A stretch of DNA of 64,000 nt from NCBI GenBank assembly GCA_030433005.1, contig JAUILQ010000022.1, forward strand, positions 18,365 to 82,364, given 5' to 3'. This stretch comes from Alphaproteobacteria bacterium (GTDB lineage Bacteria; Pseudomonadota; Alphaproteobacteria; Kiloniellales; DSM-21159). This document shows, one piece after another, positions 10,301 through 18,875 of the stretch (positions are counted from its first letter, which is position 1; every line of letters starts with the position of its first letter). A program made the translations under genes and the position numbers. The notes below the pieces were generated by a model. It searched no databases and had not been told where the DNA came from. It saw nothing but the letters and a program-made list of their open reading frames with translations.

Positions 10301-10902
10301 GTCTTGAAGCCGACCCAGCAGCCGGAGTAGCGGCTCATCGCCCAGCCGTAGAGGCCGAGGTCGAGGAACTCCTGGACGCCGGCCGGGCTGAGCACCGGCA
10401 CCATGGCGTCCTGGAAGGCGTACTCGCACTGGTGCGCCGTGGTCGAGGACTTGGCGGCGTGGTCGTCGCCGGCGAGCAGCAGCACGCCGCCGTGCTGCGA
10501 GGCGCCGGCGAAGTTGCCGTGGCGGAAGACGTCGCCCGAGCGGTCGACGCCCGGGCCCTTGCCGTACCAGATCGAGTAGATGCCGTCGTAGCGGCAGTCG
10601 CCGAAGATCGCCGCCTGCTGGGTGCCCCAGATCGCCGTCGCCGCCAGGTCCTCGTTGACGCCCGGCTGGAAATGGATGTGGTTGTCCTTGAGATAGCGGC
10701 GCGCCTTCCAGAGCTGCTGGTCGAAGCCGCCGAGCGGCGAGCCGCGGTAGCCGGAGATGAAGCCGGCGGTGTTCAGGCCGGCGGCGAGGTCGCGCTGGCG
10801 CTGCATCATCGGCAGGCGCACCAGGGCCTGCGTGCCGGTCAGGAAGATCCGGCCGGATTCGAGCGTGTACTTGTCGTCGAGGCGAACGGCGGCGTCGGGC
10901 AT
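7390..10902 (-). CDS. indolepyruvate:ferredoxin oxidoreductase, fused subunits
   Basis: 1170 residues from the ATG giving MPDAAVRLDDKY. A single-chain 2-oxoacid:ferredoxin oxidoreductase of the long proteobacterial type: N-terminal pyrimidine-binding domain (GYRGSPLGGFD), a TPP-binding centre with HFCSGCPHNTST and GGEGVPWVGQAPF, a cysteine-rich ferredoxin-like insert (CEGCGDCSVKSNC and CNKDFSCLKGFC), and a C-terminal gamma domain starting ILVTGVGGTGVVTIGALLG. It oxidatively decarboxylates aryl pyruvates from aromatic amino acids to acyl-CoA and reduces ferredoxin. The gene is alone and ends in a strong terminator. Length equals other fused members. Confidence 0.92.
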   Translation of the reverse strand: MPDAAVRLDDKYTLESGRIFLTGTQALVRLPMMQRQRDLAAGLNTAGFISGYRGSPLGGFDQQLWKARRYLKDNHIHFQPGVNEDLAATAIWGTQQAAIFGDCRYDGIYSIWYGKGPGVDRSGDVFRHGNFAGASQHGGVLLLAGDDHAAKSSTTAHQCEYAFQDAMVPVLSPAGVQEFLDLGLYGWAMSRYSGCWVGFKTVTETVDATASCYVDPHRIEMVLPEDFEMPEGGLNLRWNGALDILEQEERHHRYKIYAARAFARANRLDKAVIDGPDRKIGIVTVGKSYLDVRQALDDLHIDEAEAQRLGLSVYKVAMPWPLEPTGVRAFCEGLDEVLVVEEKRAVIENQLKEQLYNWHTDKRPRIVGKFDRDYPDQDAPAMLPSYGELAPSTIARAIGKLLHRHGRTTEAIDARLRFLDEKDQAMARGPAPLKRVPHFCSGCPHNTSTKVPEGSRAMAGIGCHYMVQWMDRNTETFTQMGGEGVPWVGQAPFSTTKHVFVNLGDGTYFHSGLMAIRQAVAAKVNITYKILFNDAVAMTGGQPHDGELSPASISRQVWAEGVRQVVVVSDEPEKYPLGIEWGGASTVRHRDDLDQIQRDLREVEGTTVLIYDQTCAAEKRRRRKRGTFPDPDRRVFINDLVCEGCGDCSVKSNCVSVVPNETEFGTKRAIDQSSCNKDFSCLKGFCPSFVTVEGAKLHKSKAVEQAPGKGERPWPVLPEPEVPSLDEPYGILVTGVGGTGVVTIGALLGMAAHIEGKGCSVLDMAGLAQKGGAVLSHIRLAEKPEDLHAVRISAGGADVLLGCDLVVAAAPDALSKVREGHTRAVINDQESITGDFTRHSTDYRFPKQPLMDMVDEATGKGRTDFVSASRIATGLLGDSIASNLFMLGFAWQKGLVPLSAESIDQAIELNGVAVSFNRQAFLWGRRAAEDLAAVEKLALPDTAPASHKVSQSLDELVERRREFLTGYQDAAYADRYRAVVERARKAEAERTPGLTGFAEAVARYAFKVMAYKDEYEVARLYSDPEFEAKLRNQFTGDFKVKLHLAPPMIADRDPATGHLKKREYGPWIFKAFRVLTRLKGLRGTAFDPFGRTAERKAERRLRDDYLALVERLSGELSPGNHALAVELATLPDQVRGYGHIKEANLERARARWTALEEQLANPAAQRTAAE

Positions 10903-11426
10903 GGTTTCCTTGGTCTCCCTTAACCGGAAGGCGGCGTTCTGCGGCGGCTTCCGTCGTGTCGGGCGCCTCGCCGTCGCACGACGGGCGGCGTCTTCTTGCT
11001 CTTGGGGGCTCTCGTTCGCCCCGGTCGGCCGGCGACCGGCGTCGAGCCTACACTCTACGCAGCGCCCCGGTCTTCCCCGGATCGGCCCCAGATCCACTGG
11101 GGTCGCTACCCCACGAGGTAGGCGATTCCCAGCCGGAAAAAAAGGTAACTATTGCTGACCTATTTGTCCAGTCCCGGACGACCCCCGCGGGCATCCGCAC
11201 GTCGGCGCCGCGGGGCGTCGCCGGGGCGGTGGCCGGGCACGGCCGGAACCCGCCGCCGGCTCGGCCGTTAGCCCGGACCGGGGCGGCTGGCCGCCCGCCG
11301 CCGGCCGGAATCGCGTGCAGGAGTCGCGCGGTGCCGCTATAAACCGCACCCGTGCCCCGCCGCCGACTTTGCCGCCTCCGCCGACTCTGCCGCCCCCGCC
11401 GCCCCCGCCGACGAGCTAGCTGACCC
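10903..11426. other. 524-base intergenic region
   Basis: Divergent spacer between the indolepyruvate oxidoreductase and the epimerase; it must hold both promoters. Open frames in it are not supported by family or codon pattern. It contains an A7 run near 11139 and a CCGCC-rich low-complexity stretch at about 11357-11412 just before the epimerase. No hairpin terminator or known operator was seen. Confidence 0.6.
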
Positions 11427-12398
11427 ATGACCGTCCTCGTAACCGGCGCCGCCGGCTTCATCGGCTCGCATGTCAGCCGTGCGCTGCTCGCGGCCGGCCG
11501 CCCGGTGATCGGCGTCGACAACCTCAACGCCTACTACGATCCGGCGCTCAAGCGCGCGCGGCTGGCCGGTCTGGAAGGCCTCGAGGGCTTCCGCTTCGTC
11601 TCCCTGGAGCTGAGCGACCCCGAGGCCGTTGCCGGCTTCTTCCGCAAGAATCCCGGCATCGAGCGGGTGCTGCACCTGGCGGCCCAGGCCGGCGTGCGCT
11701 ACTCGCTGACCCATCCCTTCAGCTACGTCGACGCCAACGTCACCGGGCACCTGGCGATCCTGGAGGGCCTGCGGGCCCTGCCGGCCCCCGTGCCGCTGGT
11801 CTATGCCAGCTCCTCTTCGGTCTACGGCGCCAACGAGCACCAGCCCTTCGCAGAGAGCGACCGGGTCGATTCGCCGATCTCGGTCTACGCCGCGACCAAG
11901 CGCGCCGGCGAGCTGCTGTCCGAGACCTACGGCCGGCTGTTCGGCCTGCAGCAGACCGGCCTGCGCTTCTTCACCGTCTACGGTCCCTGGGGGCGGCCCG
12001 ACATGGCTTACTGGGGCTTCGCCGAGAAGATCCTGACGGGCCAGCCGATCGAGCTGTTCAACAAGGGCGACATGGCGCGCGACTTCACCTACATCGACGA
12101 CGTCGTCGGCGCGGTCGTCGCCGCTCTCGACCGGCCGCCGGCGCCGGGCCAGAGCCAGCGAATCTACAACATCGGAAACTCGCGCCCGGAGCCGCTGCGC
12201 CGCTTCCTGGAGGTCCTGGAGCGGCACTGCGGGCGGCCGGCCGAGATCGTCGAGAAGCCGATGCAGCCGGGCGAGGTCAAGGAGACCTATGCCGACATCT
12301 CGGCCGCGCGCCGCGACCTCGGCTACGATCCGGCGACGGGGATCGACGAGGGCCTGGCGCGCTTCGTCGCCTGGTTCCGCGAGTGGCGCGGGCTCTGA
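11427..12398 (+). CDS. NAD-dependent sugar-nucleotide epimerase (UDP-glucuronate 4-epimerase-like)
   Basis: 323 residues, extended short-chain dehydrogenase. The N-terminal GAAGFIGSHV motif binds NAD; catalytic SVYAATK (YxxxK) lies near residue 153; a Ser-rich YASSSSVYG precedes it. VDNLNAYYDPALKRARL and HLAAQAGVRYS are typical of UDP-glucuronate/UDP-galacturonate 4-epimerases used for capsule or LPS precursors. Cytosolic. No other polysaccharide genes are adjacent, so the product's destination is unknown. Specificity within the family is by similarity only. Confidence 0.85.
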   Translation: MTVLVTGAAGFIGSHVSRALLAAGRPVIGVDNLNAYYDPALKRARLAGLEGLEGFRFVSLELSDPEAVAGFFRKNPGIERVLHLAAQAGVRYSLTHPFSYVDANVTGHLAILEGLRALPAPVPLVYASSSSVYGANEHQPFAESDRVDSPISVYAATKRAGELLSETYGRLFGLQQTGLRFFTVYGPWGRPDMAYWGFAEKILTGQPIELFNKGDMARDFTYIDDVVGAVVAALDRPPAPGQSQRIYNIGNSRPEPLRRFLEVLERHCGRPAEIVEKPMQPGEVKETYADISAARRDLGYDPATGIDEGLARFVAWFREWRGL

Positions 12399-12471
12399 CC
12401 GGCGGGCTCGGACGGGGTGCCGGACGTGAACCGGGCATTAATCCCTTGCGTATAGCCTTCCCGTCGGGGCC

Positions 12472-12948
12472 GTGGACGACGAGACCGTCGCGGCCCGGCA
12501 AGCGGTGGACGGGACGGTGAGCAAGCGGTTTCCCAGCGTGCTGGTGGTCGAGGCGAGTGCCGGTCAGGCACGGTTCGCCGCCGACCTGCTGCGCGAGATC
12601 GGCTTCGACCACATCTGGACCGGCACCGACAGCGCGACCGCCTTCGCCGACATCCACCAGCTCAGGCCGGACCTGCTGGTGCTCGCGGTCGACGTCGAGC
12701 CGCTCGACGGGCTGACGCTGGCGCAGACCATCCGCGCGGCGGCGCGCGACACCCTGAAGGACCTGCCGATCCTGTTCCTGACCCCCTTCGCCACCGAGCA
12801 CCAGGTCCGCGAAGTCCGCGAGATCCGCTGCAGCGCGCTGCTGGTCAAGCCGGCCGGGCCGGACAGCCTGCGCAGCCACATCGCGCGCCTGGTCCGCGGC
12901 AGTCCGCCGCCAGCGACCCGCGGCGACCGCCCGCGCGTCGTCTCCTGA
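12472..12948 (+). CDS. degenerate response-regulator receiver-domain protein
   Basis: 158 residues from a GTG start. A CheY-like receiver spans about residues 20-140. The hydrophobic strand VLVVEAS replaces the usual VLVVDD acidic pair. The phospho-acceptor position in LLVLAVDVEPLDGL is Ala when aligned by the downstream DG. The Thr (ILFLTP) and Lys (LLVKPAG) switch residues remain. So it looks unable to be phosphorylated normally and may act as an unphosphorylated scaffold or bind another ligand. No output domain. Stand-alone, between an epimerase and a convergent acyl-CoA synthetase. Confidence 0.75.
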   Translation: MDDETVAARQAVDGTVSKRFPSVLVVEASAGQARFAADLLREIGFDHIWTGTDSATAFADIHQLRPDLLVLAVDVEPLDGLTLAQTIRAAARDTLKDLPILFLTPFATEHQVREVREIRCSALLVKPAGPDSLRSHIARLVRGSPPPATRGDRPRVVS

Positions 12949-12972
12949 GGAGGGCGGCGCGGCGAGGGCGGC

Positions 12973-14769
12973 TCAGCCGTAGAGCCGGTCGAGCAGCTCG
13001 CCGTAGCTCTGCCGGACGACGTGGCGGCGCACCTTCATCGAAGGCGTCATCATCTGGTTCTCGATGGTGAAGGCCTCCGGGGCGATCGCGAAGCGGCGCA
13101 CGCGCTCGAGCGCGTTGAGCTCTCGGTTGACCCGGTCGACGGCCTCCGACAGCGCCTTGCGCAGCTCGGCGTCGCCGCTCAGCGCCGCGAGATCGGCCGG
13201 CTTGCCCTGCGCCGTGGCCCAGTCGCGCAGCCAGTCCGCGTCCGGCACCAGCAGGCCGACAAGGTGCGGCCGCTTGTCGCCGACCACCATGGCCTGGGAG
13301 ATCTCCGGCTGCAGGCTCAGGAAGCCCTCGATGCGCGCCGGCGAGACGTTGTCGCCGCCCGACAGCACGACGATGTCCTTCTTGCGGTCGGTGATCATCA
13401 GGTAGCCGTCCTCGTCGAGTCGGCCGATGTCGCCGGTGTAGAGCCAGCCCTCGCGCAGCACCGCCTCGGTCGCCTCCGGCTGGTTCCAGTAGCCCTTCAT
13501 GACCAGTTCGCCGCGCACCAGGATCTCCCCGTCCTCGGCGATCCGGACCTCGACGCCCTTCAGCGGCGGGCCGACGGTATGCATCTTGTAGCTGTAGGGG
13601 CGGTTGCAGGAGACCACCGGTGCCGCCTCGGTCTGGCCGTAGCCCTGGAGCAGGCGCAGGCCGAGCGCGACGAAGAACAGGCCGACGTCGGGATTGAGCG
13701 GGCCGCCGCCCGAGATCATGCCCTTGAGCCGGCCGCCGAAGCGCTGTCGCACCTTGGAGCGCACCAGCTTCTCGCAGACCAGGTCGAGCAGCCGCTCGCG
13801 CGCGCTCAGGCTGCCGGCGTCGTGGTAGCGCTTGCGGCCGAGCCGCTCGGCGCTGGCGAACAGCCACCGCTTGAAGCCGGACTGCTTGGCGACGCCGCGC
13901 AGGATGCGGGCCTGCATGGTCTCGTAGAGACGCGGCACCGCGGTCATGATCGTCGGCTGCGCCTCGGTCATGTTGCGGCTCAGGTGCTCGACGCCCTCGG
14001 CGTAGTAGATCTGCGCGCCGATGGTCACCGGGAACATCATGCCGGCGGTGAACTCGTAGGAGTGCGAGAGCGGCAGGAAGCAGAGGAAGACCTCGTCGCC
14101 CAGCCCGAACTCGTAGAGCAGGTCGTAGGCGCCCAGGCAGTTGCACAGGATGTTGCCGTGGCTGAGCATCACGCCCTTGGGCGCGCCGCCGGTACCCGAG
14201 GTGTAGATGAAGCAGCAGGTCTCGCCGCGCTCGGCCCCGGCGGCGACCGTCTCGACGTCGTCGTCCAGCGCTTCGCCGCGCGCCAGCACCGCGTGCCACG
14301 GCTGCAGCTCGAGCGCCCCGGCCTCGGTCGCGGGCAGCGGCTCCAGCCCGACCACCAGCGCGCAGCTCTCGGCCGCCTCGGCCGCGGGCAGCAGGCGCTC
14401 GGCCAGCGCCTTCGAGGTGACGATCGCCGCCTTGGCGCCGCTGTCGTTCAGCACGTGGGCGTGGTCGCGCACGGTGTTGGTCGTGTAGGCCGGCACGACG
14501 ACGGCGCGCGCCGCGATGATCGCGAAGGTCGCGACGAAGAACTCCGGGCGGTTCTCGGAGACCAGCAGGACGCGGTCCCCGGCCTCGACGCCGAGCGCCC
14601 TGAGGCCGCGCGACAGCGCCCGGACCTGGCGGTCGATCTCGCGCCAGCTCAGCGGCTCGTAGGCCTCGCCGCGCTTCTCCCAGAGCAGGGGCTTGTCGCC
14701 GTGGCGCCGGGCCTGCTCGAAGAACATGGCGGACAGGCTGCGCGCCTGCGCGTAGTCGATTCCCCCCAA
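12973..14769 (-). CDS. long-chain acyl-CoA synthetase (AMP-forming)
   Basis: 598 residues from a TTG preceded by GGGAGG at a 7-base spacer; the open frame extends further upstream but lacks a ribosome site there. ANL superfamily: P-loop-like TSGTGGAPKGV near residue 190, adenylate-binding GYGQTEAAP, and the YTGDIG / DRKKDIVV hinge motifs. FadD-like long-chain (very long chain) type, activating fatty acids to acyl-CoA. The gene is transcribed divergently from the M3 peptidase with 133 bases between. It may feed the beta-oxidation-type genes and PhaC nearby, by inference. Confidence 0.88.
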   Translation of the reverse strand: MGGIDYAQARSLSAMFFEQARRHGDKPLLWEKRGEAYEPLSWREIDRQVRALSRGLRALGVEAGDRVLLVSENRPEFFVATFAIIAARAVVVPAYTTNTVRDHAHVLNDSGAKAAIVTSKALAERLLPAAEAAESCALVVGLEPLPATEAGALELQPWHAVLARGEALDDDVETVAAGAERGETCCFIYTSGTGGAPKGVMLSHGNILCNCLGAYDLLYEFGLGDEVFLCFLPLSHSYEFTAGMMFPVTIGAQIYYAEGVEHLSRNMTEAQPTIMTAVPRLYETMQARILRGVAKQSGFKRWLFASAERLGRKRYHDAGSLSARERLLDLVCEKLVRSKVRQRFGGRLKGMISGGGPLNPDVGLFFVALGLRLLQGYGQTEAAPVVSCNRPYSYKMHTVGPPLKGVEVRIAEDGEILVRGELVMKGYWNQPEATEAVLREGWLYTGDIGRLDEDGYLMITDRKKDIVVLSGGDNVSPARIEGFLSLQPEISQAMVVGDKRPHLVGLLVPDADWLRDWATAQGKPADLAALSGDAELRKALSEAVDRVNRELNALERVRRFAIAPEAFTIENQMMTPSMKVRRHVVRQSYGELLDRLYG

Positions 14770-14902
14770 GACCGGACCTCCCTGTCGAGTCCGCGGCCAT
14801 GATGCCGGCGCGCGGCGACGCCTGCGGCGGTTGGCCGCTTGTTTGCTTTGGTGGGAAGCGACATGCGGCCTATATCGGGGAAGGTCAAGCGAAAGGAGCA
14901 CC

Positions 14903-16738
14903 ATGATCGACGCCGCCAGGAGATCCGGAGCGACCCAGCCCGAGACCGTCGCGGAAAGCGCCCCGCAGCCCGCCGGCGAGAGCCCGCTTCCAGAATGGGA
15001 CCTGGGCGATCTCTATGCCGCGCCCGACGCCGCCGAGATCGACCGCGACCTGGCCGCCGCGCGCAAGGGCGCGCAGGACCTGCGCACGCGCTGCGCCGGC
15101 AGGGTGGCGGCGCTGAGCGGCGCCGAGCTCGGCCGCGCGATCGCCGACTACGAGGCGGTCGACGAGACGCTCTCGAAGCTGATGAGCTACGCCCAGCTGG
15201 TCTATGCGGCCGACATGAGCGAGCCGCGCAACGGCCGCTTCTTCCAGCAGATCCAGGAGTCGGTAAGCGCGATCTCGGCGGAGCTGATCTTCTTCACCCT
15301 GGAGCTCAACGAGATCGACGAGGCCGAGCTGGCGGCCAAGCTGGAAGACCCGCTGTTCGCCCGCTATCGGCCCTGGGTGCGCGACAGCCGCGCCTACCGG
15401 CCCTACCAGCTCGAAGAAAAGCTGGAGCGCCTGCTCCACGACAAGCAGGTCGCCGGCTCGGCCGCCTGGACGAGGCTGTTCGACGAGACCATGGCCGGCC
15501 TGCGCTTCCGGCTCGACGGCGAGAGCCTGACCTCGATGCAGGTGCTCAACCGCATGAGCGACCCGGCCCGCGACACGCGCCGGCGCGCCGGCGCCGCCTT
15601 CGCGTCCGGCCTGAAGGAGCGGCTGCCCCTGTTCTCGCTGGTCACCAACACGCTGGCCAAGGACAAGCAGATCGAGGATTCCTGGCGCGGCTTCGACCGC
15701 CCGGTCTCGTCGCGCAACCTGCACAACCGGGTCGAGGACGAGGTCGTCGACGCGCTGGTCGGTGCGGTCACCGAGTCCTTCCCGCGGCTGTCGCACCGCT
15801 ACTACGGCCTCAAGGCCAGGTGGCTCGGCCTCGACAGGCTGGCCTACTGGGACCGCAACGCGCCGCTGCCGACCAGCGAGGACCGGCAGGTCTCCTGGGA
15901 CGAGGCGCGGCAGACCGTGCTGACCGCCTACGCCGACTTCTCGGAGGAGCTGGCGGCGGTCGGCCGGCGCTTCTTCGACCAGCCCTGGATCGATGCGCCG
16001 GCGCGTCCCGGCAAGCAGTCCGGGGCCTTCGCCCATCCGACCGTGCCGAGCGCCCATCCCTACCTGCTGCTCAACTACCAGGGCCGGCTGCGCGACGTCA
16101 TGACCCTGGCCCACGAGCTCGGCCACGGCGTCCACCAGGTGCTGGCCGGCGGCCAGGGCCACCTGCTCGCCGGCACGCCGCTGACCCTGGCCGAGACGGC
16201 CAGCGTGTTCGGCGAGATGCTGACCTTCCGCCGGCTGCTCGCGCAGACGTCGAACCCGGCGCAGCGCAAGGCGATGCTGGCCGGCAAGGTCGAGGACATG
16301 CTGAACACCGTGGTCCGGCAGATCGCCTTCCACAATTTCGAGGCGGCGGTCCACGAGCGGCGCCGCGACGGCGAGCTGCTGGCCGACGAGCTGGCCGAGA
16401 TCTGGATGCGCACCCAGGTCGAGGCGCTCGGCCCGGCCTTCGAGCTGGACGAGGACTACCGCGTCTTCTGGGCCTACATCCCGCACTTCGTCCACGCGCC
16501 CTTCTACGTCTACGCCTACGCCTTCGGCGACTGCCTGGTGAACTCGCTCTACGCGGTCTACCAGGAGGCCGAGGAGGGCTTCGCCGAGAAGTACCTGGAG
16601 ATGCTGCGCGCCGGCGGCACCAAGCGGCACGGCGAGCTGCTGGCGCCCTTCGGCCTCGACGCCTCGGATCCGGCCTTCTGGCACAAGGGCCTGTCGGTCA
16701 TCGAAGGCCTGATCGACGAGCTGGAGGCCCTGGAGTAG
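14903..16738 (+). CDS. M3 family oligoendopeptidase (PepF-like)
   Basis: 611 residues. The ATG follows AAAGGAG ideally; an in-frame upstream ATG is less likely. Zinc-binding HELGH starts at His404 (TLAHELGHGVHQ), with the third ligand expected in the following TLAETASVFGEM segment, as in M3B oligoendopeptidase F. No signal peptide, so cytosolic. The family trims short peptides, for example signal-peptide fragments and imported oligopeptides. Length is normal for PepF. The gene is followed by PhaC with 125 bases between; no functional link is evident. Confidence 0.93.
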   Translation: MIDAARRSGATQPETVAESAPQPAGESPLPEWDLGDLYAAPDAAEIDRDLAAARKGAQDLRTRCAGRVAALSGAELGRAIADYEAVDETLSKLMSYAQLVYAADMSEPRNGRFFQQIQESVSAISAELIFFTLELNEIDEAELAAKLEDPLFARYRPWVRDSRAYRPYQLEEKLERLLHDKQVAGSAAWTRLFDETMAGLRFRLDGESLTSMQVLNRMSDPARDTRRRAGAAFASGLKERLPLFSLVTNTLAKDKQIEDSWRGFDRPVSSRNLHNRVEDEVVDALVGAVTESFPRLSHRYYGLKARWLGLDRLAYWDRNAPLPTSEDRQVSWDEARQTVLTAYADFSEELAAVGRRFFDQPWIDAPARPGKQSGAFAHPTVPSAHPYLLLNYQGRLRDVMTLAHELGHGVHQVLAGGQGHLLAGTPLTLAETASVFGEMLTFRRLLAQTSNPAQRKAMLAGKVEDMLNTVVRQIAFHNFEAAVHERRRDGELLADELAEIWMRTQVEALGPAFELDEDYRVFWAYIPHFVHAPFYVYAYAFGDCLVNSLYAVYQEAEEGFAEKYLEMLRAGGTKRHGELLAPFGLDASDPAFWHKGLSVIEGLIDELEALE

Positions 16739-16863
16739 CCGCGCGGTCGCCGGCGCCGAACGCGATCCGTCGCGAGAATGTCACGGCCGGCTTGAGCTGG
16801 CTCAAGCCGCCGCCGACGGCACCGGCATAGTGTTCCGCCGCTCACCAGCGGACGGAACCGACG

Positions 16864-18744
16864 ATGACCGAGACCGAGGCGACCGAACCCGGGACCCGCG
16901 ACTCCCTTGCCGGCGGCGGCCCGGCGCAGGGGGCGCCGCTGCCGGCCGCGGCCCTGGCCTGCCGGGAAGAGGCCTTCCGGCCGCCGGCGGCGGGCCTCGA
17001 CTACCCCGCGGACGCCGTCGCCGAGAGCGTCGACCGCATGACCCGCGGCGCCCTCGCGCGCCTCACGGCGGCGGTTTCGCCGGTCGCCCTGGCCCAGGCC
17101 TGGGTCGACTGGGGCCTCAACCTGGCGCTGTCGCCGGGCAAGCAGGCGAGCCTGGCGCAGGCGGCCTGGGCCCAGGGCACCGCCTTTGCCGCCCACAGCC
17201 GCCAGGTGCTGGCCGGCGAGCGGCCGGCGCCGCTGATCGAGCCGCAGCCGCACGACAAGCGCTTCGGCGACCCGCGCTGGCGCGACACGCCCTTCAACCT
17301 GCTGGTGGAGGGCTTCCTGCTGACCGAGCAGTGGTGGCACAACGCGACCCACGGCGTGCGCGGCGTCTCGGCGCACCACGAGGCCATGGTCTCCTTCATG
17401 GCGCGCCAGGCGCTCGACGTCCTCGCGCCCTCCAACCATCCCGCGACCAACCCGGTGCTGCAGGAGGTGACGCGGCGCGAGGGCGGGCTCAACCTGCTGC
17501 GCGGCGCCGAGAACCTGGCCCGCGACCTGGAGCGCCAGGTCCTCGGCCAGCCGCCGCTCGAGGCCGAGGCCTTCCGGCCGGGCCGCGAGGTCGCGGCGAC
17601 GCCCGGCGAGGTGGTCTATCGCAATCGCCTGATCGAGCTGATCCAGTACCGGCCGGCCGGCGAGCAGGTGCGCCCCGAGCCCGTTCTGCTCGTGCCGGCC
17701 TGGATCATGAAATACTACATCCTGGATCTCTCGCCGGAGAACTCGCTGGTCCGCTACCTGCTCGAGCGCGGCTACAGCGTCTTCGTCATCTCCTGGCGCA
17801 ATCCCGACGCCGAGGACCGCGATCTCGGCATGGAGGACTACCGGCGGCTCGGCGTCATGGCCGCGCTCGACGCCGTCGAGGCGATCTGCGGGGATGCGGC
17901 GGGCACGGCGCCGCGGATCCATGCCCTCGGCTACTGTCTGGGCGGCACGCTGCTGTCGATCGCGGCCGCGGCGATGGCCCGCGACGGCGACGAGCGCCTC
18001 GCCTCGCTGACCCTGCTGGCGGCGCAGACCGACTTCGTCGAGGCCGGCGAGCTGACGCTGTTCATCGACAAGGGGCAGGTCGACTGGCTGCAGGACCTGA
18101 TGTGGAGCCAGGGCTTCCTGGACACCCGGCAGATGGCCGGGGCCTTCACCATGCTGCGTTCGCGCGACCTCTTCTGGTCGCGGCTGCTGCACGAGTACTT
18201 CTGCGGCGAGCGCGGCAGGCCGAACGACCTGATGGCGTGGAACGCCGACGCCACGCGCATGCCCTACCGCATGCACAGCGAGTACCTGGAGCGGCTGTTC
18301 GAGGAGAACCGGCTGGCGCGCGGCACGTACGAGGTCGAGGGCCGCCCGGTCGCGCTGACCGACATCCGGGTGCCGATCTTCGCCGTGGCCACGGCCAAGG
18401 ACCACGTCGCGCCCTGGCGCTCGGTCTACAAGCTGCGGCTGCTCACCGACACCGAGCTGACCTTCCTGCTGACCAGCGGCGGCCACAACGCCGGCATCGT
18501 CACGCCGCCCGGCCACCCGCGGCGCATCTACCAGGTCGGGCGGGTGCGCGACCACGAGCGCTACGTCGATCCCGACCGCTGGCGCCTGGCGACGCCGGTG
18601 CGCCAGGGCTCCTGGTGGCCGGAATATGTCGCCTGGCTCGACGAGCGCTCCGGCGCCCCGGTGGCGCCGCCCCCGCTCGGCCGCCCGGAAGCGGGCTACG
18701 CGCCCCTCGAGCCCGCGCCCGGGCGCTACGTGCACCAGCGTTGA
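16864..18744 (+). CDS. PhaC-type poly(3-hydroxyalkanoate) synthase family protein
   Basis: 626 residues. The N-terminal PhaC domain (DKRFGDPRWRDTPFNLLVEGFLL) is followed by an alpha/beta-hydrolase core: PAWIMKYYILDLSPENS, VFVISWRNPD, and the lipase-like box GYCLGGT with nucleophile Cys358. AKDHVAPW and SGGHNAGIV supply the expected Asp and His. Cys in place of Ser is diagnostic of polyester synthases, which polymerise hydroxyacyl-CoA onto granules. Size matches class I PhaC. No phasin, phaA or phaB is adjacent; the thiolase at 20070 is of a different type. A granule role is inferred. Confidence 0.88.
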   Translation: MTETEATEPGTRDSLAGGGPAQGAPLPAAALACREEAFRPPAAGLDYPADAVAESVDRMTRGALARLTAAVSPVALAQAWVDWGLNLALSPGKQASLAQAAWAQGTAFAAHSRQVLAGERPAPLIEPQPHDKRFGDPRWRDTPFNLLVEGFLLTEQWWHNATHGVRGVSAHHEAMVSFMARQALDVLAPSNHPATNPVLQEVTRREGGLNLLRGAENLARDLERQVLGQPPLEAEAFRPGREVAATPGEVVYRNRLIELIQYRPAGEQVRPEPVLLVPAWIMKYYILDLSPENSLVRYLLERGYSVFVISWRNPDAEDRDLGMEDYRRLGVMAALDAVEAICGDAAGTAPRIHALGYCLGGTLLSIAAAAMARDGDERLASLTLLAAQTDFVEAGELTLFIDKGQVDWLQDLMWSQGFLDTRQMAGAFTMLRSRDLFWSRLLHEYFCGERGRPNDLMAWNADATRMPYRMHSEYLERLFEENRLARGTYEVEGRPVALTDIRVPIFAVATAKDHVAPWRSVYKLRLLTDTELTFLLTSGGHNAGIVTPPGHPRRIYQVGRVRDHERYVDPDRWRLATPVRQGSWWPEYVAWLDERSGAPVAPPPLGRPEAGYAPLEPAPGRYVHQR

Positions 18745-18801
18745 TGGGCGCGCCAGCGCTGACGGGCGGGACCGATCTTTTTTTGCCCGAGGGGCGCCGC
18801 C

Positions 18802-18815
18802 TTGATCTGGAGCAA
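18802..18815. promoter_or_regulatory. FNR/FixK-like box
   Basis: TTGATCTGGAGCAA matches TTGAT-N4-ATCAA at nine of ten defined positions. It lies 61 bases upstream of the next gene and downstream of PhaC. Anaerobic/FixK-type control of the following gene is possible; one isolated near-match is weak evidence. Confidence 0.35.
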
Positions 18816-18875
18816 TGGCGGCAGGTCGTCGCCATGCATATATTGATTGCAGTGGGCAGGTGGTGAGCCAACGCG

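Noticed and set aside
7486..10923. 1145-codon open frame on the plus strand
   Set aside because: Fully antisense to the well-supported indolepyruvate oxidoreductase; Val/Ala/Arg/Gly-rich translation without any domain. Such antisense frames are common in 70% GC DNA.
10956..11342. 128-codon frame in the 10.9-11.4 kb spacer
   Set aside because: No family, Arg/Pro-rich, lies where promoters of two divergent genes are needed.
11357..11412. CCGCC-rich run before the epimerase as a regulatory repeat
   Set aside because: Irregular low-complexity sequence rather than a defined repeat unit.
13021..14802. 593-codon plus-strand frame opposite the acyl-CoA synthetase
   Set aside because: Antisense shadow of a gene with clear ANL motifs.
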